A stretch of DNA of 16,830 bases from NCBI GenBank assembly GCA_028565715.1, contig JAOXYC010210905.1, forward strand, positions 1 through 16,830. The letters run 5' to 3'. The translations under genes were made by a program, and so were the position numbers. Positions within the stretch are counted from its first letter, which is position 1; every line of letters starts with the position of its first letter. Under the pieces are notes generated by a model, which was not told where the DNA came from, made no database searches, and saw only the letters and a list, made by a program, of their open reading frames with translations. Shown here in pieces: positions 1 to 11,200 of this stretch. This DNA is from Phoronis pallida (taxonomy: Eukaryota; Phoronida; Phoronidae).

Positions 1-224
1 CATTACTTGCATAACAATTACTCAGCTAATAATATTAATCCATAAGGGTACTGATTGCACCCGTTTTTCTGAGGAAACGGCTAAATTGACAAGAACCTTG
101 TTGGTGCCACTTGAGGCATATATGTCATAGTAAAAGAGCATGTTTTCTATGACCATCACTTGTAAAAAGTCTCTGCTTGAAGGCTGGCAATTTTTTCTGG
201 ACACCCAAAATGGATATATGCCCT
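1..224. other. Intron sequence, nothing recognised
   Basis: Intron of the VPS13B gene left of the first transposon copy. The minus-strand frame at 22-372 runs across the transposon boundary and has no family features. Confidence 0.6.
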
Positions 225-302
225 TATGCGTCCACATATTTATATGTGATCGCATATTGTTGTCATCCGGGTCAGGTCGTCCGTTGTCGGTCGTCCACAA
301 TT

Positions 303-1250
303 GGTTTCCGTTGATTATTTCCAAAACCACTTGACCGATTTTGATGAAATTTAGTACACATGTTCTGGGCAATGACGGGCCGGAACGAAAAGATTTTCAG
401 GTCGTGACCTTCACTGAGGCTCCCCCTGGTGGCAGAAAAGAGCGGAAATCGCAGTAATTGGTTTCCGTCGATTTTCTCCTGAGCCGCTCAACGGATTTTG
501 ATGAAACTCAGTACACATGCTCTGAATGATGATTGGCCGGAATGAAAAGGTTTTCAGGACAGCATGTCAACCTTAACAACCTCTGTTGGCCAAATTTGTT
601 CGTTAAAAATCGTTGTTAATGGTTTCCGTCGATTTTCTCTGAAACCGCTTAAGGGATTTTAACAAAACTTGGTACACATGCTCTAGTTGATGATTGGCCT
701 CCATCGAAAAATTTTCGGAACTTTCTAGTCAACCCAAGCTCCCCTTATTGGCCAAATTTAATCGTTAAAAATCCATATGATTGTATGGTTTTTGTTGATT
801 TTCTCCCAAACCCCTCAAGTGATTTTGACAAAAATTGGTACACATACTCTGGATGATGATTGGCCACCAAAGAAAAGTTTTCGGAACTATAAGTCAACCT
901 TAGCTCCTCCTGTTGGCCAAATTTGTTCGTTAAAAATCCAAATTAATGGTTTTTGTTGATTTTCTCTCAAACCCCTCAAGCGATTTTGACGAAACTTGGT
1001 ACACATTCTCTGGATGATGATTGGCCGCAACAGAAACGTTTTCGGAATTTTAAGTCAATCCTAGCTCCTCCTGTTGGCCAAGTTTGTTTGTTAAAAATAG
1101 TTTTCGCTGATTTTCTCTGAAATGCTCAAGCGATTTTGACAAAACTTGGTTGTCCTCTACATTATCTGACTGATAATTAATTGGCTGCCAAAGGAAAATG
1201 TTTTGTGGTGACATTTCAATTCTTACCCTTCCTGTTGGTAAAAAATGAAA
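303..1250 (+). repeat. Tandem array of ~160-bp modules inside copy 1
   Basis: Each module reads in order: GGTTTCCGTCGATTTTCTCC, a box with GATTTTGA, TTGGTACACATGCTCT, GATGATTGGCC, AAAAGTTTTC, AAGTCAACC and CTCCCCCTGTTGGCC, then TTGTTCGTTAAAAAT. The first module differs, with CCCCCTGGTGGCAG in place of the usual CCTGTTGGCC box. Open frames seen inside are short and have no recognisable product. Confidence 0.85.
418..435 (+). promoter_or_regulatory. CTCF-like motif in first module of copy 1
   Basis: GGCTCCCCCTGGTGGCAG closely resembles one strand of the well-known CTCF consensus core (CCCCCTGGTGGC). The corresponding site in copy 2 (4384-4399, GGCTCCCTCTGGTGGC) is one base different. Motif likeness only; binding is not shown. 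Confidence 0.35.
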
Positions 1251-1401
1251 CTTAGTATACTTGGTGTTGATTTGCTTAAACATAAAGAAGCTGTGAGGTC
1301 TCCCCTGCTCCAACATTTGTTCAATTATTCCTGATTTCTGTTGATTTTTATTCTCTCACTGTACCCCCCACGTGGACGCATCTTTTAAGCGATGCTCTAG
1401 T

Positions 1402-1803
1402 TTAATTTTGAACGTAGAAAAATAATTCTTATTTTCATTTTTCCTCTCAAGACCTTTCCAGTGATATTTCAAATTTCAATTTAACAGATTTTTTAATGAA
1501 AAGACGCTCTGATCGACGCTAGTTTGATTATCACAAAATTTACTAAAAATAATCAAAACATAATGAAAAAGAGGCATCTATTGCAGCGTTGATTGTTAAA
1601 ATACGTTAAATTGACATTTGAGAGGAACAAATAAATGCAAACTATATTTTTGTACGTTAAAAATCAATTGTTAAAATACGTTAAATTGACATTTGAGAGG
1701 AACAAATAAATGCAAACTATATTTTTGTACGTTAAAAATCAAAAAAAGGTTATGGCCAGATATGTGAATATGTGACGTCAAAGATACCTAGAAAGTGTAC
1801 ATC
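1402..1803. other. Intron between transposon copy 1 and pseudo-exons
   Basis: AT-rich; apart from the 75-bp duplication listed separately I see no coding or RNA feature. Confidence 0.6.
1592..1741. repeat. Perfect 75-bp tandem duplication
   Basis: Two adjacent copies (1592-1666 and 1667-1741) beginning attgttaaaatacg are identical as read. No protein or known site is apparent. Perfect identity points to a recent duplication, assembly slippage or conversion. Confidence 0.9.
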
Positions 1804-2108
1804 ATTTTACAGAGAGGAGAGGATAGCTGAGTTGTTGCCCATCATATCAAGCTTTGACCTGTGTATCCAGCTCTTGTCTATCAATGTCATACTTACCCTA
1901 CATTATTTTATAGAGAGGAGAGGATAGCTGAGTTGTTGCCCATCATATCAAGCTTTGACCTGTGTATCCAGCTCTTGTCTATCAATGTCATACTTACCCT
2001 ACATTATTTTATAGAGAGGAGAGGATAGCTGAGTTGTTGCCCATCATATCAAGCTTTGATCTGTGTATCCAGCTCTTGTCTATCAATGTCCTACTTACTC
2101 TCTAGGTT
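1804..2108 (+). pseudogene. Three tandem decayed copies of the acceptor and 5' half of exon 1
   Basis: Units at 1804-1904, 1905-2005 and 2006-2108 (spacing 101, 101, 103 to the real exon) repeat the acceptor region and about 60 bp of exon 1. Each lacks the 10 nt agtgctgcac found in the real exon (frameshift) and diverges afterwards, with no consensus donor. Two have tatag instead of tacag at the acceptor. They are most simply partial tandem duplications, not alternative exons. Confidence 0.85.
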
Positions 2109-2117
2109 ATTTTACAG

Positions 2118-2223
2118 AGAGGAGAGGATAGCTGAGTTGTTGCCCATCATATCTAGCTTTGATCTGTGTATCAGTGCTGCACCAGCTCTTGTCTATCAGA
2201 GAACATCCACCTCAGCACCACAG
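2118..2223 (+). CDS. VPS13B: VPS13B exon 1 of window
   Basis: Acceptor ttttacag ends at 2117 and donor CAG|gtaagc follows 2223. The first base completes a codon (intron phase 2), then 35 codons encode EERIAELLPIISSFDLCIS and a short tail ending in TSAPQ (residues 1-35 of the window protein). Three broken copies of its 5' half stand in tandem directly upstream. This downstream copy is chosen because only it has the extra 10 nt that keep the frame and a consensus donor. The preceding exon is outside the window or not recognisable in it. Confidence 0.85.
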
Positions 2224-5200
2224 GTAAGCACTTTATTCAATTAAAAAATCAGATTAAAAGAAATCTGACAGACGATCTTTATCACATAACTACACAACTA
2301 TTATGAACTATTATGACATCCCACAACATTTATATTACATCCTACGTCATTTATATAGTTACATTAACGCTGGGATTAATTTTCACAGAATTTCTTTGTT
2401 TTTCAGTCTTGATTAATGTTATGTGATAAAATGATTCTCAAATTCATGGGAAGTAATACAACCTTTTATTTGATTTGATTTTGAAAAATCATAGAACTCA
2501 CCAAAGGCTCGTTCTATGATTTTTCAAAATCTCATCCAATAAAAGGTTGTATTACATCCCATTCATTGTAAGAATCACTTTTTACGGGCTTGCATGTGAC
2601 TTTGTCTGATGATCAGTCGAGTGGTACTCTAAGATTTCAATATAGAGATTATCATCCGTTGCGATACTTCATTATAAATAATTATGAATCTGTTCCAGCA
2701 ACTATTTTGGTCACATCATGTGTCCTTATTCCCTCAACTGGGGAAAATATTATGAAAAATGTTTCATGGCCTGGCTGGGGGAATTAGGTCACGTGACCCA
2801 AACAGTTGCTTGAACAGATTTATAATTATTCATAATAATTCATAATAATCTAATTTTTCAGAGTTCAGTGGTCTGTGGGTATTCTTTAGAAGTGAACGCA
2901 TCAAGTGACATTGATCTCTACATCAGTACAAACCAGGTTCATCTATTACGAGATCTCGTTGACTACAACTTCAACATGCTTCTACAGTCAAAGCCCGATA
3001 CCACTGATGCCGCAAGAAATGAAACCACAAGCCGCAAAGCAGCGGAACTCTCCAAAAACGATAGCGGGATTGATAGTGAGGTGTCCGCAAAAGTAGCACC
3101 CAAAGTAAGACATGATGAAATGAATGAGTCCGCACTCAGTTTGACACCATTTGAAATACTGCTGACCGCTCATACAATATCTGTCACGTCATATTCGCAC
3201 AAACACAGCGAATCTTTGCAGAAGAAGAGTAGTAGCCATGAAAGCTTTGATGCAAGTTCTCACAAACATTCCCTGGTTGTGCGTAAGAAAAGTGACCTAG
3301 ATTGGAAGGGAGACAAGAAGAAAGATGATCAAAGATCGGACGCGGCCAGTATTGATTCCCGGGAAAGCCTCCAGGAGTCGTCACGATCATCAAAATCGTC
3401 ACACTCATACGAAGCCTCTGTAAGCTCACAGGCATCAACGTTGGATAGTATTTTACAAACTCCAAAAAGGAGGTCCAATGAACAAGTGGTGCCATTCGTA
3501 TATATGTCGTTCTCCCAGCCACATACTGTCATACACTGCTCACCAGAGGGCGATAAAGTAGAGGCGTCATGCTTCAGTGCTGTAGTCAAGGGTGCCAAGC
3601 CAGGACATGTGTTGAACGGTATGAGGGAGTTACTCCTATGAATTTGTGTTTTTGAATCCATATAAATTTTGTTTAAAAAAACTGTAATATTGAGATTACA
3701 AAGGGTCAAGAAGACTAGGAATATTGCATGATCATTTAGTTTTTACTTAAAAAACGCAGGACAAATTAACAAACTGAGATCTAAACTATGAAGTTGAAGG
3801 GGCAATAGAAAGGAGCGTGATAAAATGTTGAGGACTAAAATGTTCTATAAACACTTGGTTGTATCATCATTAAAAATATAAAATTCTTATTAATAAATGT
3901 TTACTGAATTTAAATCACGACTTTTTTACTAACCAAAATATGCTTACCATTATAGTGGTCAATCTTGTCACCCTCATTCGGAACTTAAAGATTTGCATGT
4001 TTTGTCATTCCAGATGAGTGTAAAGTGATTCCTGACACCAATGATTTCCAGATGGTTTGGTTAGAATGTCGGCCAGGGGAGATGAACCACAGGACTGGAA
4101 TACCACCAGCACTTTATACTGTAACGGTCACAGACTTTATGTTATCACCAGGTATATTTAAAATTTTTATGTAATTTTTATACGTCCACATATTTATATG
4201 TGATCGCATATTGTTGTCATCCGGGTGGTGGTTGGTCGTCCGTCGTTGGGCGTTGGTCGTCCACAATTGGTTTCCGTTGATTATTTCCAAAACCGCTTGA
4301 CGGATTTTGACAAAATTTGGTACACATGTTCTGGGCGATGATGGGCCGGAATGAAAAGATTTTCAGGTCGTGACCTTCACCCAGGCTCCCTCTGGTGGCA
4401 AAAAAGAGCGGAAATCGCTGTAATTGGTTTCCGTCGATTTTCTCCTAAACTGCTCTAGGGATTTTGACTAAACTCAATATATATGCTCTGAATGATGATT
4501 GGCCGGAATGAAAAAGTTTTCAGGATGACATGTCAACCCTAACTCCCCCTGTTGGCCAAATTTGTTTGTTAAAAATCGTCGTAAATGGTTTCCGTTGATT
4601 TTCTCGAAAACCCCTCAAGCGATTTTGAAGAAACTTGGTACACATGCTCTAGTTGATAATTGGACGCCACAGACAAGTTTTCGGAACCATAAGTCAACCC
4701 TAGCTCCCCCTGTTGGCCATATTTGTTTGTTAAAAATCCGTATTTAATGGTTTTTGTCGATTTTCTCCGAAACCCCTCAAGCGATGTTGACTAAACTTGG
4801 TACACATACTCTGGATGATGATTGGCCGCAACAGAAAAGTTTTCAGGACTTTAAGTCAACCCTAGCTCCCCCTGTTGGCCAAATTTGTTTGTTAAAAAAC
4901 CATATTTAATGTTTTTTGTTGATTTTCTCCGAAACTCCTCAACAAGCGATTTTGACGAAAATTGGTACACATGCTCTGGTTGATGATTGGCCGGAATGAT
5001 AATGTTTTTGGGACTAAATGTCAACCCTAGCTCCCCCTGTTGGCCAAATTTATTTGTTAAAAATTGCTAAAATTGGTTTTCGTGGATTTTCTCCGAAACT
5101 GTTCAACCGAGTTTGATGAAACTTAGTACATGATTATGCTCTGGGTGATGATTTGCCGAAATGTGAACCTAAGCTCCCCCTGTTGGCCTAATTTGTTCGT

Positions 5201-8200
5201 TAAAAATGGTTTTCGTGGATTTTCTCTGAAACTGCTCGAGCGATTTTGACAAAACTTGGTAGGCCTATACAATATCTGACTGATAATTGGCTGCAAGGAA
5301 AAGGTTTTGGGGCGACATTTCAATTCTTACTCCTCCTGTTGGTAAAAAATGAAACTTGGTACAGATGTCCTTGGTATTGATTTGCTTAAACATAAAGAGG
5401 CTGTGAGGTCTTCCCTGCTCCCACGTTTGTTCAATTATTCCTGATTTCTGCGATTTTTATTCTCTCAATGTACCCCCCACGTGGACGCATCATTTTAGCG
5501 TTGCTCTAGTTGTATTTTTTTCACAGGTTTTTCAGCAAAATTTCTCAAAAAAACCTTTATAGTGCAATTTTTAAAAAGAAAAAAAAACAGAATCTTGACT
5601 ATTTCGTCATTCTTACATTGGGCAATTCTGTTTTCAAAAATTAGAACAACTTTGTCCTATTTTTCTCCTAGTTTGAGCAGTCCATATTACGGATTTAGTC
5701 ATAAATCCATCATCAGATGAGTAGATACACAGTACAAAACAGGAAAACAATTTCAAAATCTAGACATTTATGTCACATCAAAATTCATGTGTACACTGTT
5801 TGCTGGCTCAAATATAAATGCGATGACTACCACAGGTACAAAGGAAAGGGACCCACATTTCTGTTCAAAGAACGTTCAGCATGAAACTCACTGATGAATA
5901 AACTTTCTTTGATGAGAAGTTTTGTACTGTATCTACTCATCTGAATAAATCCGAAACGTTATACCATGAACATTTGCGTCTTCACTTATTTCTTCAACTT
6001 CATTATTTATTATCAAATGGTACTTTATTCTGTTAGGGCTCAGTGTCAATTAGTGTTCTATTGTCATGGCTTCTTGATATCTTTGTGGTAAAATGTGATT
6101 AAAACTTAAATTTATTTTCAGCGGACATCAATTTGAGAATTGAGAGACCAGTTAAACTTAACCTGTGTCTGAGCAAACTGAAGCAAATTGAGAGCTTTGT
6201 CAGTGAATTGTTTCCAACAACATTGTCTGATGCTGAAAAGCGGCAGGAATCCGGTAATTATTGAATAAAACTGAAAGATATTTTGTGAATTATGAATTTT
6301 AACTAGTTTTTCAATGTGAAATAAGGAATTTGATCCGGGGATTTTAATGTTAGTAGCACACATCTAAGTTTGATGGGCATAGACATTACTCAAGATACTC
6401 AAAATCACTGCAAGCTTTTAAAATGCCTCAACACGACTTTATAGGGCTGAACAATTTAAAACTGACACAACCCAACTTTAAATTAAAAATATTTCGAAGG
6501 ACTGACTTCAAGCCTTACTCATATTTTTCCTATAATTATAAACAGCCATTGTGGACAAATTTACTTTTAAAAACTTCACAATGTACTATCCATTTATCAG
6601 TCCATTTCTATATGAAAAATATTTATTATCTGATTACAGGAAAATCCCAGAAAAGTGACAAACAGAAGGAATCGCCAATTTTCTCTGTGCTATCTAAAGT
6701 TCAACATGTTGCCATAGCAACTGTACAGTTTGTGGTGGACTTTGAGACTCAAGTGAACTCCTCACTTGCTGGGGTCCTACTCACTTACTCAACATTTAAA
6801 GGAGATGTGGAGCTTAGCTGTGATGCAAAAGGTAACATTGGTGAGACGAACGGTAACCGTAAACTCCATAATGCGTGCCCCCTGACAGCAATTATAGGAT
6901 TTTATTTCACAAAGTGCCCATCCATGAGACTTTAATGAATGTCAACATACAATCATGCTAACTTTCTCCTTGTGAAAATGAAAGTTGGGAGTATTTTAAG
7001 TAATTTTTCGGAGTTTTTGCAAAAAAAAATGTGTTAATATTTTTAAAAAAAGAAGTAAACACCAAAAATGGCTAATAAGCTGTTAGTGACCAAAGTGAAC
7101 TTTTTAAGTACCCTAGATGCTTATTAGGGAAAATATGGTTTTTGCTTTAGCCAAATTGGAAAAAGGGTTTTTTTGTTATATCATGTCAGCATGTATAAGC
7201 AAAATAATGTGAATTAGGCTTTAATGTAATGTGCAATTTCGTAAAACAATAATGCAAATCTGATCCCCCGAGTTTCAGGTTTATTTAGTAGCGTATAGCA
7301 CCAATGGCACTTTTCTTTAAATTTATTTTTGAAAGCATTTTTTCATGGTCTTACGTTTCTTCGCATTCTTGATGTTGTGCATAATCTGACACATTTCCTT
7401 TGTCTCCAAAAATATCAACTATTCTGTTTCAGAGAAGTCTATTACATCGTATCTCAACATAGGAGAAGCCATGATGAAAACTCTGTATGAAAAGTCATCT
7501 CACTCACTGATTGGGCCCTTCACCATGGATATGTATTTAACTTGTGACTGGTGTCCTCACAGTGGACCAGCGTGGTTGCCAAGGACACTGGTTTCCATGG
7601 AGATGGGAGTGGTACCCATCCACTTTGGTCAAGAGCATGTGATGTGCTTGGAAACCATAAAACAATGTCTCGGCAAATACCATAAGGTTCCTACAACATT
7701 TTTCAAAAATTCATTTTTGAATAGAATACTCTGCCATTACTAATTATCTCTTTAAATATTTTTAATTATTGTGTAACAATAGTAAATTTCTATGGAAACA
7801 TAGACAATGTTTTGATGCCCCATGGAGAGGAGTGGACCAGCGACTTAAATTTAGTGTTTTGATTAATCATCAACTTTCTTTTAATTTATTTTATTGCAAC
7901 TGTAAACATTACTTTAATTTGATAAAATATGTTACAGGTTAAATCAGAAGAACAAAAGACAACAGTCAAAACATTGGGCAAACCCGAGTCTTCTGAAGTC
8001 CCACCTGTTCAGAGCTTGTCATTTGACAGTTGCGATGATTTGAGATCGGGTGCCTTTCAGTATATTATGAGGGATGGTGAGTGTAAATTACAAAATCATA
8101 AAAAATGCTTCAATTTTTAATCCCATGTTGTGTATAGCTTAGTCCCACTGTTGCGATTTTTGGCTGCAAACTAATACGAATTGCCATTCGTATTGCATCA

Positions 8201-11200
8201 CACTCCACCTTTTCGTGTCTATTCGTATTGTATTCCTACTGGTTCTCAAGCCTTGTCGCGCCACATACACCGTATTGGATCCCAAGCTGTAATACAATTC
8301 AATAGGAATTGCAAACTGATGAGTAAAAGCATCGCATCAATTCGTATGCGATATCATTCATATCAGTTCCTATTGATTTGCAGAAAATATTCGCAACAGT
8401 GGGACTGGGGCTTTAGATTACTCATCAAGTATAATGATATATGAATGATTTTGTTTCTTGGGGGCAGTTTCAGCAATGTTGTTTGCATTCAAAATTGTTG
8501 AAAAATGCATATCTTGAAGTCCTTCAAACAACAAAAAATAACCATTACGTTTCAATTCTGAACATAAACATGTATTGAGAACCTTTTATTTTCACTGCTA
8601 AATGTGACATTCCTTAGGGCTTCTCCAACGTAAGAATTGTTTTATATGCAAGTAGGGAGACTGTGAACTTACTAATAAAATTACATTATATTTTACATTG
8701 ATTACAGATTGTCCTTATCTTCTGCCTGATCCTGGTGAGATTGTCTTCTGTTCAGAATCGACCAATCACAGTAGTGCAATGACTTGGTGTTATCCACAGC
8801 CCAGGGCCCTTACTAAGATGCAAGTTTTACCGGTGCCATTCAATGAAATTGATACCTCTGAAAAGGTAAAATATGTTCTGATTTGCGCAGGATTTTTGCA
8901 ATTCTTAAAATGAAATATATGAAACTCTTTTATTAAAATAAGTCTGTGTCATTAATTCAAGGTAGGCCTCAAATAGATATGATATAAGATATTAAACAAT
9001 TGATGCTTGTAATTTTGATGTACTATGAGGAGCAATCACTGAAACATCATGAACGTTGTAATTCTGTCAACAAAAATTGAATTTCTTCTTAACTACCATA
9101 CACACCCAGGTATAAGTCCACACCCTTTTTTGATGAAATTTCAATTTTGTGCTCGTACCAAAATGCATGTAAAATCACACTCGGGTATAAGCCCACCACA
9201 GTTTTCTCAGCATTCCCAATCTACAAGCCCTTGGACTTATACCAGGGTGTGTACGGTATACAATTATTCGGTTTAAAAATAATTATTGGCATTGTTTCTG
9301 ACAACATTGTGTCTTGATATTCCAGATTCAACCCCAAGCTGTTCTTCAATACTGGGATGTTCTTAACAAAGTCTTCATAAATGTGGCCAAGTTCAGTCTT
9401 TCAGAGTTTGACTCGCATGACGTCAAGTTATCAGATCTCTCAAAAAATGTGTCTCAGATTTGGAGAATTGTTCTCGAATCCGTCTCAGCAGCTGATGCCA
9501 GTTTTGTGGGGTAAGTAAAGGAAAATTTTTGTTTACCCTTCCATATTTGGGGTTGGGTTTCGAATACCTGACTGTGTGATGTATAATTTTCATGATAAAA
9601 TATGTTTTCGAAAACCGTTGAGTATATAAAATATAAAAACATGTGGTGTGAACAGACTTGTCATATATTATAACAATTCCCGCCGATTCTACTTTACTTT
9701 TGATGTTCACCAGACGAAGAACCAGCTGTGATTGTAATAAATTCAACCTGTAAAATTAAGGTGTTTTAATGTTTTTATTTGATATAATTTTCATATTAAT
9801 TGCTCTAGTATGTTCTGCAATTTGAAAAGTGATAAACTATATCTATCAGATATAGGGATGTTTCTAGAAACACAGTCAGAGGAAAATTACCTTGACAGTT
9901 TCGACAGTAAACTACATGCCTTGATAATTTCCTCTGACTGTGTTTCTAGAAACATCCCTACATGATTCCTGCCAGTCAGCAGAACCTTTTTAGTAGTATA
10001 TCTATCAGATGCTTAACAACATTTTTTCTTATTTTGAAGGATGCGATAAAAATGAATCTATGACCAAGTGTTTGAAATATTTCCTTTATTATTGATGGTT
10101 CTTTTAAATAATTCATTCACCTTTTTGACCTCTGCTTCAGTCATGCCAGGCCACCTCAGATTGTATCTCCCATCTCATTGGCTGCCTGTGTTCAGGTCAA
10201 CTCATGCTTCCAACCTCAACTTGTACCAGCACTTCAGGTTGCGCTAGTCATGTCACATGTAGAGGTCCATTTGGAAAATCACCTGAAACATCTGGGAAAA
10301 GGTAACACTTTGAAAAAGGTGTCTGGTTATTGGCTACAAAAGAATTTAAAAAATAGTAATTTTATCATACTTTGGGAGTACATTCATGCTACAGTAAAGT
10401 GTGACATTAGTTTATTTATTAATTCTCCTTTGTCATAAAAGGTACTTTAAAATTTTCAGTAGTTGCTTGACATGAACTTAATTTTTAACATGCTCAATTT
10501 CATACAGACTCCACTAGGGTTTGTAAGTGGAGCCTAGTTTTACACATTTTCACACAGTTCCGGCTTCTAATTGTGTTGAAACTTCACAAGTCATAATTAA
10601 AGTTTTAATAAAAAATTAATTTTGTTTGTGTTCAGGTACACCGGACAAACTGCAGCCATTTGTATTAGACCAGAGCATGCCAACATGTCAGGAGTTTATG
10701 ACAATCACTCTAGATAATCTTCATGTGAAGAACACGGCCTGGATGTCTCCAGATATCAAGATGGATGCCGAGGTAATGGAAATCCACTGGACATTTAGAA
10801 TGTGCTCTGATCGAATCATGCTGCATATACTGAATATTTGAAATGGTTTTCTCTTCTGCCATTATTAACATGATCATTTATTGGTAAAGCGATCGGTTAA
10901 AATTAATTGTTTTCATCAAACATTGTCAGAACATTTATTGGGAAAGTGCAAATTAACTGATGTATGGGCTGTAATTTGTAGATACGACTTTTAAAAGGCA
11001 AAAAGTGCATTTTATTTTCAATTTATATTCAGAATAGTGTAGATTGAATCTTAATATTAAATTTCTGCCATAATCCTAAATGTAACCCAATAATTACTTC
11101 ATTTTGTAACACTGCACTAACTGCAGTGACTGAAGTAAAGCCAATATAATAAAATGCAATAATTATAACATTTATTATTATTTATTTCAGCTATCTACAA

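Larger units (their letters stand above)
225..1401 (+). mobile_element. Non-autonomous transposon with ~160-bp tandem core, copy 1
   Basis: Copy 1 starts with a near-palindrome (225-256) and ends in gatgctctagt. Its core holds about six tandem modules starting near 303, 460, 621, 787, 949 and 1099 (periods 157, 161, 166, 162, 150). Shared boxes include TTGGTACACATGCTCT and CCTGTTGGCCAAATTTG. Short inverted ends GCGTCCAC (228-235) and GTGGACGC (1372-1379) frame it. It encodes no protein. The architecture resembles Helentron-derived HINE or 'pearl' elements of bivalves, which also carry ~160-bp tandem cores; that class assignment is inference. Both ends were set by comparison with copy 2. Confidence 0.8.

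Noticed and set aside
22-372. Minus-strand open frame of 116 codons
   Set aside because: It crosses the boundary of the tandem-repeat element, has no family features, and parallel copies of that element do not keep it open.
777-959. Recurring peptide-like frames in the 160-bp modules (also 4562-4747 and 5123-5323)
   Set aside because: They follow the repeat unit, not a gene; frames break in most modules and no start or domain is conserved.
1888-1900. Antisense ggtaagta donor-like motif repeated in the pseudo-exon units
   Set aside because: No antisense coding or exon structure accompanies it; it follows from the duplicated unit.
3329-3709. Minus-strand frames opposite exon 2 (also 2988-3173, 3184-3522)
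   Set aside because: Shadows of the long coding exon; residues show no family and the plus strand has VPS13B and correct splice phases.
9423-9746. Minus-strand 107-codon frame over exon 9 and its intron
   Set aside because: Shadow of exon 9 plus AT-rich intron; no recognisable domain.
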